Source: Pseudomonas sp. WJP1
GTDB lineage: Bacteria; Pseudomonadota; Gammaproteobacteria; Pseudomonadales; Pseudomonadaceae
Direction: 5' to 3'
Length of the DNA stretch: 64,000 nt
NCBI RefSeq assembly: GCF_028471945.1
Contig: NZ_CP110128.1
Coordinates: 4,204,501 to 4,268,500 of the forward strand
Of this stretch, positions 39,417 through 48,304 are shown piece by piece. Position 1 is the stretch's first letter. Each line of letters starts with the position of its first letter. The translations under genes were made by a program, and so were the position numbers. The notes under the pieces are model-generated. The model was not told where the DNA came from. It saw only the letters and a program-made list of their open reading frames with translations, and did not search any database.

Positions 39417-41349
39417 CCTGCGCTTGCTGATCGTCGATGACAACGTGGCCACGCGCTACGCCTTGCGTCGGCGCCTGGAACGCCACGGTTATGAGGTGCT
39501 GGAATCCGGCACTGGCAGCGAAGGCCTGGAGTTGATCGCCAGTGTGGCGATCGACGCCTTGATCCTCGACGTCAACCTGCCGGACATGAGTGGCTTCGAC
39601 ATCGTGCGCAAACTGCGATCGGAGCCTGCTACCGCCCTGCTCCCGGTGATTCACGTGTCCGCGGCGTCGATCCAGACCGGCGACATCATCACCGGCCTGG
39701 ACGCCGGCGCCGACGCTTACCTGATCCACCCGGTGGACCCGGATGTGCTGCTGGCGACCCTGCGCACTTTGCTGCGGGTGCGCGAAACCGAGAATGCCCT
39801 GCGTGAAAGCGAGGCGCGTTTTCGCGAGATTTTCGTCAATGTGTCGGCCCCCATCGCCGTGCTGGATGCAGAGCTCAAAGTCCACGAATGCAACCATGCG
39901 TTCGCCCAACTGATCCAGGACAACCTCGACCCGGATACCCTGCGCCAGTGCTTCGCCGACGACCAGTGCGCCGTGATCGAGGAACTGCGCCTGCGCCTGG
40001 CGTATGGCGAGCGCTGGAAAGGCACTTTGAGCATGCGGGTGCAGGGGGAAGTTCGCGAAACCGAGTGGCAGATTTCCCCCTACCGCACACCGGCATTGAG
40101 CCTGGTGTTCGTCGAGGATGTCACCGAGCACCGTCACCGCGAACGCTCGCACCTGGCGCGCCTGGACGATGCCACGACCCGGCTGGCCAATGAAGTCGCC
40201 GAGCGCGCGCGCACCGAAGCCCAGCTGTTGCAGGTGCAGAAAATGGACGCGCTGGGCAAGCTGACCGGAGGCATTGCCCACGATTTCAACAACCTGCTCA
40301 CCGGCATCATCACCAGCCTGGAGCTGATCCAGAAGCGAGTTGCCGAGTCCCGCACCGACAAGGTGGCCTTCTATGCCGAAGCGGCATTGAACTCGGCCAT
40401 GCGTGCCGCCGCCCTGACCCATCGCCTGCTCGCCTTCGCCCGCCAGCAGCCTCTCGACACCCGGCCGGTGGACATCAACGAGCACATCCGTTCCCTCGAG
40501 GAGCTGCTGGTGCGCACCATTGGCGAACGCATCGCCCTCAAGCTTGAACTGACGAGCAAACCGGCCATTGCCCTGGTCGATCCGATTCAACTGGAAAGCG
40601 CCGTGCTCAACCTGGTGATCAATGCCCGCGATGCCCTGCCCCAGGGTGGCAATATCTGGGTCAACACCTATGCCGCGTACTCCCACGGTGACCCCAACCT
40701 GGCCGATGGCGCCTATGTCGCCCTGTCGGTGCGCGACGACGGCACAGGTATCGAACACAACGTCATCGACAAGGTGTTCGACCCGTTCTTCACCACCAAG
40801 CCCCTGGGCCAGGGCACCGGGCTGGGGTTGTCGACCATCTACGGGTTTGCCCGCCAGTCAGGTGGCGACGCGCACATCCGCAGCGTGGCGCGACGCGGTA
40901 CCGAAGTGACCATCATGTTGCCGGCCAGTGCCGATCCCACGGCCGGCGCAGTCGCATCGTCGACGACTCACGTCCAGGGTGGCGGTGAACATGTGCTGAT
41001 CGTCGAGGACATGCCGTCGGTGCGCATGTTCGTGGCCGAAGTGCTGGTGGATGCCGGCTACCGTTGCACCGAGGCGGGGGATATCGAAAGCGCCCTGGAA
41101 CGCCTGCAGAACGACGACTCCATCGACCTGTTGCTGACCGACGTCGGCCTGCCACGCATGAGCGGCCGCGAACTGGCCGATATCGCGCGGGGCTGGCGCG
41201 AACACCTGCCGATCCTGTTCATGACCGGCTACGCCGAAACCGCGATCAACCGCCAGGTGTTTCTCGGCGACGGCATGGAAATGCTGATCAAGCCCTTTCA
41301 GATCAATGAACTGCTGGACAAGGTACGACGCACACTCGACAGCGCCTGA
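39406..41349 (+). CDS. Receiver-PAS-histidine kinase-receiver hybrid protein
   Basis: A 647-aa soluble hybrid kinase. It starts with a receiver (residues 5-122, D55 in LILDVNLPDMSG), then a PAS-like domain (about 135-255), a HisKA domain with H292 in GGIAHDFNNLLTG, a HATPase domain (NLVINARDAL, DDGTGI, GTGLGLSTIYGF) and a C-terminal receiver (about 528-645, D579 in LLLTDVGLPRMSG). The first receiver could take phosphate from the preceding kinase. No DNA-binding output domain exists in the operon. The gene overlaps its upstream neighbour by 11 bp; a single REP-like element (41416-41440) lies downstream. Confidence 0.93.
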   Translation: MKRDLRLLIVDDNVATRYALRRRLERHGYEVLESGTGSEGLELIASVAIDALILDVNLPDMSGFDIVRKLRSEPATALLPVIHVSAASIQTGDIITGLDAGADAYLIHPVDPDVLLATLRTLLRVRETENALRESEARFREIFVNVSAPIAVLDAELKVHECNHAFAQLIQDNLDPDTLRQCFADDQCAVIEELRLRLAYGERWKGTLSMRVQGEVRETEWQISPYRTPALSLVFVEDVTEHRHRERSHLARLDDATTRLANEVAERARTEAQLLQVQKMDALGKLTGGIAHDFNNLLTGIITSLELIQKRVAESRTDKVAFYAEAALNSAMRAAALTHRLLAFARQQPLDTRPVDINEHIRSLEELLVRTIGERIALKLELTSKPAIALVDPIQLESAVLNLVINARDALPQGGNIWVNTYAAYSHGDPNLADGAYVALSVRDDGTGIEHNVIDKVFDPFFTTKPLGQGTGLGLSTIYGFARQSGGDAHIRSVARRGTEVTIMLPASADPTAGAVASSTTHVQGGGEHVLIVEDMPSVRMFVAEVLVDAGYRCTEAGDIESALERLQNDDSIDLLLTDVGLPRMSGRELADIARGWREHLPILFMTGYAETAINRQVFLGDGMEMLIKPFQINELLDKVRRTLDSA

Positions 41350-41371
41350 TAGATTCGTCGGAACGCCTCGC

Positions 41372-41440
41372 TCCCACAGGGGAATTGTGAACGCCACAAA
41401 TCCATTGTAGGAGCGGGCTTGCCCGCGAAGGGGCCCGCAA
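41372..41440. repeat. REP-like elements between convergent genes
   Basis: GCCTCGCTCCCACAGGGG (41374 on) and TGTAGGAGCGGGCTTGCCCG (41406 on) are two REP cores in inverted orientation with imperfect arms. They lie between the hybrid kinase stop and the UvrA-like stop. Confidence 0.65.
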
Positions 41441-41453
41441 AAACAGCGCCGGC

Positions 41454-44090
41454 TCAGGCCTCACCGAGAACCCTGGCAAGAAACGGCGCCGTCCGGCTCT
41501 TTCTGCTCTTGGCCACTTTCTGCGGCTCACCCGCCACCACAACCTTGCCCCCCTGATCCCCCGCCCCCGGTCCGATATCGATCACCCAGTCACTCTGCGC
41601 CACCACGCGCATTTCATGTTCGACGACGATCACCGTGTGCCCCGCCGTCACCAGGTTGTTCAACTGCTCCAGCAAGCGATCGACGTCACACGGGTGCAGG
41701 CCCGTGGTGGGTTCGTCGAGCACGTAGAGCGTCGCCCCGCGCGGGTTGCGCTGCAGTTCGGTGGCCAGCTTGATGCGCTGTGCTTCACCACCGGACAGCT
41801 CGGTCGCCGGTTGGCCGAGGCGCAGGTAACCCAGGCCGATATCGCGCAACACCTCCAGGGAGCGGCGCACCGCCGCTTGTTCGGCGAACACCTCCACGGC
41901 CTGGTCTACGGTCAGTTGCAGCACCTGGGCGATGGTCCGGCCCTGCCAGGTGATCGCCAGCGTCTCAGGGTTATAACGCGCACCATGACAGGTCGGGCAT
42001 GGTGCGTAGACGCTGGGCATGAACAACAATTCGACGCTGACAAAACCTTCCCCCTCACAAGTCGGGCAGCGGCCCTTGGCGACATTGAAGGAAAACTGCC
42101 CGGCGTCGTAGCCCGCCGCCTGCGCTTCGGGCGTTGCAGCGTAGAGCTTGCGCACATTGTCGAACAGCCCGGTGTAGGTCGCGAGGTTGGAGCGCGGTGT
42201 GCGGCCAATGGGCTTCTGATCGACCTGCACCAGCCGCTTGATCGACGCCAGCCCCGCCGTGACCTGACCGCCACTGACAGTCGGTGCGTCATCTTCCAGG
42301 CTCAGCTCCTGCGGTTCACTGTCGGCGCCCGGACGCCCCAGATGCGCGCCGACAAGTTCCAGCAACGCCTGGCTGACCAGGCTGGATTTACCCGAACCCG
42401 ACACACCGGTCACCGCGGTGAAGCAGCCCAAGGGAAACTCGACACTGAGGTTGTCCAGGTTGTTGCGCGTGACGCCTTCCAGGCGTAGCCAGTCTTCAGC
42501 CTTGCGCGGGCGGCGGGGTTGGCGCAGGTGCTCGGCGAACAGGTAGGCGCGGGTCTGCGAATCCTTCACCTGTGCCAGTCCCGCCGGGGCACCGCTATAC
42601 AGTACCCGTCCGCCATGCTCGCCCGCCGCCGGGCCGACATCGATCAACCAGTCGGCGCGGCGCATGGTTTCCAGGTCATGCTCGACCACGAACAAGGTAT
42701 TGCCTGCCGCTTTCAAGCGTTGCAGGGCTTCGAACAGTGCTTCACCATCAGCCGGGTGCAAGCCGGCCGAGGGTTCGTCCAGCACGTAGATCACGCCGAA
42801 CAACTGCGAACCCAGTTGCGTCGCCAGGCGCAGGCGTTGCAACTCGCCGGACGACAGCGTCGGCGTGCTGCGCTCCAGGGCCAGGTAACCGAGGCCCAGG
42901 TCGGTCAAGGTGCTGACCCGCTCCAGCAAGTCCTGGGCGATGCGTTGCGCGGCGAGGCGTTTTTCCACCGAGAGATTCGGCGTGTGGCGCACATCGGGGG
43001 CGTTGGCGTGGCCACTGGCGCCGTGGGCCACCCGATCTTCGCGGGCCTGGCGGGTCTGCAGGTGGGTCAATACCTCACCCGCCTCGTCGCCTTCGTCGAG
43101 ATAGTGCTGCGCCGCCACCGGCTTGAGGACTTCGGCGACTTGCAGCAATGGCATCTGCGACAGTTCGCCGATGTCGTAGCCGGCGAAGGTCACCGACAAA
43201 GCCTCGTGCTTGAGGCGCTTGCCATCACACAACGGGCAAGGGCTGCCGAGCATGAAACGCGAGACGCGCTTCTTCATCAGCGCACTTTGCGAATGGGTGA
43301 AGGTGTGCAGGATGTAGCGCCGTGCGCCTGTGAATGTGCCCTGATAACTCGGTTCCATCTTGCGCTTGAGGGCAACCCGGGTTTCCTGCGGGGTGAGCCC
43401 GGCGTAGACCGGTACCGTCGGGGTTTCTTCGGTGAAGAGAATCCAGTCCCGCTGCTTTCTCGGCAGGTCCCGCCAGGGCACATCGACGTCATAGCCCAGG
43501 GTCACCAGGATGTCCCGCAGATTCTGCCCTTGCCAGGCCATGGGCCAGGAGGCGACGGCGCGCTGGCGAATGGTCAGGCTCGGGTCCGGCACCATCAGCG
43601 CTTCGGTGACCTCGTACACCCGGCCCAGGCCATGGCATTGCGGGCAAGCACCCTGGGGTGTGTTGGGGGAAAAGTCTTCGGCGTAAAGCATCGGCTGCCC
43701 GGCCGGGTAACTTCCGGCGCGCGAATACAGCATGCGGATCAGGCTCGACAGGGTCGTCACGCTGCCCACCGAGGAACGCGTGCTCGGCGTGCCCCGCTGT
43801 TGCTGCAAGGCCACCGCTGGCGGCAAGCCCTCGATGGAATCGACATCCGGCACGCCCACCTGATCGATCAGGCGCCGCGCATAAGGCGCCACCGATTCGA
43901 AATAGCGACGCTGTGCTTCGGCGTACAGGGTCGAAAACGCCAGGGACGACTTTCCTGAACCGGACACCCCGGTGAACACCACCAGGGCATCGCGGGGAAT
44001 GTCGACATCGACGTTCTTGAGGTTGTGCTCCCGGGCGCCGCGCACCCTGACCATGCCTGAGGGAGGGTTGGCGGTGCGAGTGGATGTCAT
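41454..44090 (-). CDS. UvrA-like excinuclease ATPase, class II (UvrA2-type)
   Basis: An 878-aa ABC-type DNA-binding ATPase with two Walker A motifs ([10 protein letters not shown] near 41 and 568), two signature/Walker B pairs ([44 protein letters not shown]) and Cys pairs of the zinc modules ([27 protein letters not shown] with CPTCHGARY). It is shorter than housekeeping UvrA (about 940 aa) and shows no clear UvrB-binding region between the first Walker A and first zinc module, as in UvrA2 paralogues tied to drug tolerance. Start ATG at 44090. It is followed on the same strand by no partner gene; the upstream kinase ends 49 bp away. Confidence 0.88.
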   Translation of the reverse strand: MTSTRTANPPSGMVRVRGAREHNLKNVDVDIPRDALVVFTGVSGSGKSSLAFSTLYAEAQRRYFESVAPYARRLIDQVGVPDVDSIEGLPPAVALQQQRGTPSTRSSVGSVTTLSSLIRMLYSRAGSYPAGQPMLYAEDFSPNTPQGACPQCHGLGRVYEVTEALMVPDPSLTIRQRAVASWPMAWQGQNLRDILVTLGYDVDVPWRDLPRKQRDWILFTEETPTVPVYAGLTPQETRVALKRKMEPSYQGTFTGARRYILHTFTHSQSALMKKRVSRFMLGSPCPLCDGKRLKHEALSVTFAGYDIGELSQMPLLQVAEVLKPVAAQHYLDEGDEAGEVLTHLQTRQAREDRVAHGASGHANAPDVRHTPNLSVEKRLAAQRIAQDLLERVSTLTDLGLGYLALERSTPTLSSGELQRLRLATQLGSQLFGVIYVLDEPSAGLHPADGEALFEALQRLKAAGNTLFVVEHDLETMRRADWLIDVGPAAGEHGGRVLYSGAPAGLAQVKDSQTRAYLFAEHLRQPRRPRKAEDWLRLEGVTRNNLDNLSVEFPLGCFTAVTGVSGSGKSSLVSQALLELVGAHLGRPGADSEPQELSLEDDAPTVSGGQVTAGLASIKRLVQVDQKPIGRTPRSNLATYTGLFDNVRKLYAATPEAQAAGYDAGQFSFNVAKGRCPTCEGEGFVSVELLFMPSVYAPCPTCHGARYNPETLAITWQGRTIAQVLQLTVDQAVEVFAEQAAVRRSLEVLRDIGLGYLRLGQPATELSGGEAQRIKLATELQRNPRGATLYVLDEPTTGLHPCDVDRLLEQLNNLVTAGHTVIVVEHEMRVVAQSDWVIDIGPGAGDQGGKVVVAGEPQKVAKSRKSRTAPFLARVLGEA

Positions 44091-44139
44091 GGGTCAGCCT
44101 TGATTAAAGATCTGAAAAGAATGATTAGCGTGGGAGCGT

Positions 44140-46251
44140 TCAGCCATTTAGAACCGTGCGAATCATCCGGGTCAGCGCTTGCGGCCCATAGGGTTTGCTC
44201 AGCAAATGGGTATCCGGGCTCAGCTGGTGGTTGCGCGAGATAATGTCACGGGTGTGGCCCGAGGTGAACAACACCGCCACCGGGGGATTCTGCACCTTGG
44301 CCCAGGCCGCCAGGTCCGAGCTTTTTATCAGGCCGGGCATGACCACGTCGGTGAAGATCAAGTCCACCACCGCCCCCTCCAGCAACATCTGCATGGCAAG
44401 GTCGGCATTGGCGGCGGTGAGTACCTGATAGCCCTCTTCGCGCAGCAACTCCACGGTTGAAACCCGCACCGCCTCATTGTCCTCGACCACCAGGATCCGC
44501 TCGTTCGCGCCCCGTTGCTGCACCTCGGCACGGGGTGTTTCACTGTCCATCGAGCGCAAGCTGCGCGGAAAATACATCTGCACCCGGGTGCCCTGTCCAA
44601 CCACGCTGGACATCTCGATATGGCCGCCACTCTGCTTGACGAAACCGAACACCATGCTCAAGCCCAGTCCCGTGCCATGGCCGTCGGGCTTGGTGGTGAA
44701 AAACGGCTCGAACGCCTGCCCCAGTACCTGCGGCGTCATGCCCAGGCCGCTGTCCGACACCGTGACCCGCACGTAGTCACCGGCAACGATGCCCTTGCCC
44801 TGGCAGAATTCGCGGTCGAGGGTGATGTTATCGGCGCACAGCTCGATGGTGCCCTCGCCTTCCATGGCGTCACGGGCATTGATCATCAGGTTGAGGATGG
44901 CGTTTTCCAGCTGATTGCGGTCGACAAAGATCGACCAGGGGTCAACGGGGGTGGTCATGTGAACCTGGAGGGTTTCCCCCAGCGCACGTTGCAACAGTTC
45001 GCCCAGGCCGTCGAAAATCTGCTGTGGCGTGCAAATCGCCGGGGACAACGGTTGGCGACGGGCGAACGCGAGCAACTGCGAGGACAGTTTTGCACCGCGC
45101 TCAACCGCGGCAATGGACGCCGCGACCCGGCGCTGCACGTTGGCATTGTCCGGTTCATGCCTGGCAAGCAAGTGCAGGTTACCGGCAATCACCTGCAGCA
45201 GATTATTGAAATCGTGAGCCACGCCCCCGGTCAGGCCGCCGATGGCCTCAAGCTTCTGTGACTGGCGCAGTTGCTCTTCTGCCGCCAGCCGCGCTTCGAC
45301 TTCGTCGGCCACGCGCTGCTCCAGGTTGCGGGTGAACCTGAGCAAGGACTCTTCAGCGTTCTTGCGTTCGTGGATGTCGATCAACACCCCCGGGAAACGA
45401 AAGGCCTGGCCCTGCTCATCGAACTCGCAGCAGCCGCTGGCGAGCACCCACAGGTAACTGCCGTCGGGACGCAGCACCCGGTATTCGGCGTTATACGGCG
45501 CACCGGTCTCAATCGATTGCCTGACCTGCTCCTCGACCCAGCTGCGATCATCGGGATGGATATGGGCTTGGGCCAGATCCTGGGGCAAATTGTCCAGGCT
45601 TTGCCCGGGGGGAAAGGAAAACGTGCGGGCAAAACGTTCATCGCCGCTGAGCGTATTGGCCTTGATGTCCCAGACGAAGGAGCCGAGCAGCGCCCCGGCA
45701 TTGAGGGCCAGGCGTACCCGCTCGTTGTCGGCGCGGTAGGCACTTTCCGCAGCCTGGCGCAGACGTTCGGAAATCACGAACTCGGTGGTTTCGACCACCA
45801 TCGCCATGACGCCGGCAGGATGCCCGTCATCATCGGCGACCGGGCTGTAGTAAAGGTCCAGCCAGACGTCCTCGGGCACTCCGTCGCGCAGCAACACCAG
45901 CTCTTTGTTGCGGTAGGACAAGGTCCCGCCCGCCAGGCAGGTGTCGACCACATGCCGGTTGAATTCGGCGACTTCCGGCCAGCCCAACTCCACCGCGCAA
46001 CCCAACAGGTAAGGATGGCGCCCGCCAGCGAATATCGAATAGGCGTCGTTATAGATCATGTAACCGGCCCGGCCCCAGAGCATCACCATCGGCAAGGGTG
46101 AGGCGAGCATCAGCTGAACCGCACTGCGCAGGCTCCTGGACCAGTTTTCCAGGCGCCCAAGCTCGGTCGGGCTCCAGTCGAACGCACGAATGCGCCCGGC
46201 CATTTCGCCGTTCCAGCCGGCACACCCGTGGTTATCTTCTAGAAACTGCAT
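44140..46251 (-). CDS. PAS-containing hybrid histidine kinase with C-terminal receiver
   Basis: A 703-aa soluble hybrid kinase. The N-terminal PAS-type region (about 15-150, WSRSLRSAVQLMLASPLPMVMLWG and a YNDAY motif) resembles blue-light or redox PAS sensors without the flavin NCRFLQ motif. A second PAS/PAC (about 175-305, YRVLRPDGSYLWVLASG) follows. HisKA has H346 in GGVAHDFNNLLQV, HATPase has NLMINARDAM and GTGLGLSMVFGF, and the receiver D635 sits in DLIFTDVVMPG. No DNA-binding partner is adjacent. A 183-bp gap to tssF (46252-46434) shows no gene. Confidence 0.92.
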   Translation of the reverse strand: MQFLEDNHGCAGWNGEMAGRIRAFDWSPTELGRLENWSRSLRSAVQLMLASPLPMVMLWGRAGYMIYNDAYSIFAGGRHPYLLGCAVELGWPEVAEFNRHVVDTCLAGGTLSYRNKELVLLRDGVPEDVWLDLYYSPVADDDGHPAGVMAMVVETTEFVISERLRQAAESAYRADNERVRLALNAGALLGSFVWDIKANTLSGDERFARTFSFPPGQSLDNLPQDLAQAHIHPDDRSWVEEQVRQSIETGAPYNAEYRVLRPDGSYLWVLASGCCEFDEQGQAFRFPGVLIDIHERKNAEESLLRFTRNLEQRVADEVEARLAAEEQLRQSQKLEAIGGLTGGVAHDFNNLLQVIAGNLHLLARHEPDNANVQRRVAASIAAVERGAKLSSQLLAFARRQPLSPAICTPQQIFDGLGELLQRALGETLQVHMTTPVDPWSIFVDRNQLENAILNLMINARDAMEGEGTIELCADNITLDREFCQGKGIVAGDYVRVTVSDSGLGMTPQVLGQAFEPFFTTKPDGHGTGLGLSMVFGFVKQSGGHIEMSSVVGQGTRVQMYFPRSLRSMDSETPRAEVQQRGANERILVVEDNEAVRVSTVELLREEGYQVLTAANADLAMQMLLEGAVVDLIFTDVVMPGLIKSSDLAAWAKVQNPPVAVLFTSGHTRDIISRNHQLSPDTHLLSKPYGPQALTRMIRTVLNG

Positions 46252-46434
46252 CTGCGCCCCGGTAACTGCACCCGTTTGTTTCGAGTATCGCGGATGGCAA
46301 TGGTTTCATAGAGGTATAGCTGATTCTGGTGGCTCATCTCAACGACCGGAATCGGTGGCTGGCAAAATCCCTGTGGAACAGGGCTTGAACGGGTCTACAG
46401 AGGGGATCGCGGCCTTTGTTCATGTACGCGGCTT

Positions 46435-48204
46435 TCAGCCGGGAATACGCTGACTGTGATTCTCGGCCCATCGCAGGCACTTCCCAGAAGGTTGAAGGAT
46501 CAGCGTGAGCTGGTTGAACAGGTGGATATCGGCGTACAAACCGAAGAAGCGATTGAGCATCTCGCCGAACAGGCTGATGTCACCCTCTCCGGAAAAACCA
46601 TTGGCATCCAATGTGACTTCGATATCAACGCCACGCAGCAGAAAGCCTTTTTCAAAACGCTGCTTCAGGTGGTGCTTGACCTCGACGATGGCCGCCAGAC
46701 GCCGTCGGTTCAGTTCGTCGCCCGTCCAGTCATACAACGCCAGCGTGCCACGCAATACTTCGGCATTGTCGAGCATCGGCAGGAAGTTCGAGCCCAGGTG
46801 GCTGAGCACTCGCCAGTGGAATCGGTCGCGGTTCGGCGGGTAACACGGCAACGTGGGCGCGCACAGATTGCGCACCTGCAAACCGATCTTTGAGGATTGC
46901 CCCGGTGTGTCGAGCAACGTGCTTTGCAATGCTTTGCGCGGGAGCTGTCCGTTTGTGCCGGTCAAGCGCAGCGACAGGTTCTGGTTGAGGCCCAGCTGAT
47001 CCTTGTCAAAACCGTCACCGCCGAGGATCAGCCACGTGTCATGCAGGCCATTGGCACCCCGTTTCAAGCGGGTATGGAAATACCGCTCGGGCATGTCATC
47101 ACGCAACATGCCACCCTTGTGGCGAAAGCTGCTGAACGGTACGTAGTCCTGGTGCTCGCCATTCCACGACGCAGTGACCTGATCCACTGAATAAATTTCG
47201 GTATGACCGTCCTGCAAACGCATGGGACGAAGCAGGTAGTCGGTTTGTAGCGGCTGCAGCGCCAGCGGATCGGACTCCAGTGTAAAAGCATTGATCACCG
47301 GCACCGCATGCAAGCGAATGTGCCCGGTGCTCAGGTTGAATGCTTGCGGCCACGGTTGGCGTAGGACCACGTCCAGTTCGAACCAGAGATCGCCTGGCTT
47401 GATACGCAAATGCTCAAGCCCACACAGGGTGACGAACATGAACTTCTCACGGAAGGTGAAATACTCCAGCAACAGCTGATAGCCGCTGAAGGCGCTGTCG
47501 CCCTTGGGCCACAATCGATCGTCTTCGGCAAACCCCTTTGGCGAAAAATAACCCTCCAGCACAGAGCGGCCCGCCTGCTCAGGCAGGCGAACATACAAGG
47601 CCTGAGCGTTGAGGGTCAGTGCCTGGTGCAGCGCACTGGCCAGCGGTGCGTCGGCATTGAGGTACAGCGGCAGGCGACTCAGGTCAATCTCGCTCCAGGG
47701 GCTCATCGCCCCGCGGGCGAAGCGCAGGCGTAGCACTGAACGCCCGTCCGGCTCATGGGCCAGACGCACAGACTCCAGGGCGAGTGGCCGCAAAATCAGG
47801 TCCTGGGTGGTGGTGTATCGACAACGGGTGCGCTGCGCACCGATGGGCTGCGACAGCACTTCGAAGCCAGTGCCGATCAACTCGCTGCGCTTCATCTGCG
47901 CAAGCTCCGGTGCCAGCTCGACGATGCAGAGCGAGGGAATGGTGCGCAGGTAATGCGGCCACAACAGACTGACCAGGCCTTCAGTCAGCTCCGGCAGGTC
48001 ATCGTCGAGCTTTTCGCGCAATCGCCCCATCAGGAAGGCAAAGCCCTCGAACAGGCGTTCCACATACGGATCACGTGCACCCTGCTTGTCCAGATTCAGT
48101 TGCGCCGCCCGGTCTGGAAAGGCCTCGGCAAACTCCTGGGCGGCTTCACGCAGGTAACGCATCTCGGCGTCGAAGTAACGCAGTGTCAGATTTTCATTGT
48201 TCAA
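46435..48204 (-). CDS. tssF: TssF, T6SS baseplate wedge protein (VasA/ImpG family)
   Basis: A 589-aa TssF, the baseplate component that with TssG forms the T6SS wedge. The start MNNENLTLRYFDAEMRYLRE, then FAEAFPDRAAQLNL, DPYVERLFEGFAFL and LLWPHYLRTIPSL are textbook family motifs, and the length is normal. Unusually no tssG, tssE or tssK follows: the next gene leftwards is an unrelated kinase. It is the last gene of the leftward vgrG island and starts 101 bp after tssM. It could interact with a TssG encoded elsewhere in the genome. Confidence 0.92.
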   Translation of the reverse strand: MNNENLTLRYFDAEMRYLREAAQEFAEAFPDRAAQLNLDKQGARDPYVERLFEGFAFLMGRLREKLDDDLPELTEGLVSLLWPHYLRTIPSLCIVELAPELAQMKRSELIGTGFEVLSQPIGAQRTRCRYTTTQDLILRPLALESVRLAHEPDGRSVLRLRFARGAMSPWSEIDLSRLPLYLNADAPLASALHQALTLNAQALYVRLPEQAGRSVLEGYFSPKGFAEDDRLWPKGDSAFSGYQLLLEYFTFREKFMFVTLCGLEHLRIKPGDLWFELDVVLRQPWPQAFNLSTGHIRLHAVPVINAFTLESDPLALQPLQTDYLLRPMRLQDGHTEIYSVDQVTASWNGEHQDYVPFSSFRHKGGMLRDDMPERYFHTRLKRGANGLHDTWLILGGDGFDKDQLGLNQNLSLRLTGTNGQLPRKALQSTLLDTPGQSSKIGLQVRNLCAPTLPCYPPNRDRFHWRVLSHLGSNFLPMLDNAEVLRGTLALYDWTGDELNRRRLAAIVEVKHHLKQRFEKGFLLRGVDIEVTLDANGFSGEGDISLFGEMLNRFFGLYADIHLFNQLTLILQPSGKCLRWAENHSQRIPG

Positions 48205-48304
48205 AGAAAGACTCCTGATGAATGAGGTTCAACCGCAGAACGCGACGGCGCGTACCGAAGGGCGTCACGCTCGCCGAGGCATCGGGCAAACAATTTGCGC
48301 AAAC

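Noticed and set aside
39373..40758. 461-aa open frame on the minus strand
   Set aside because: It is antisense to the hybrid kinase, which shows all kinase boxes in the plus frame.
42519..43958. 479-aa open frame on the plus strand
   Set aside because: It is antisense to the UvrA-like gene with its paired ATPase motifs.
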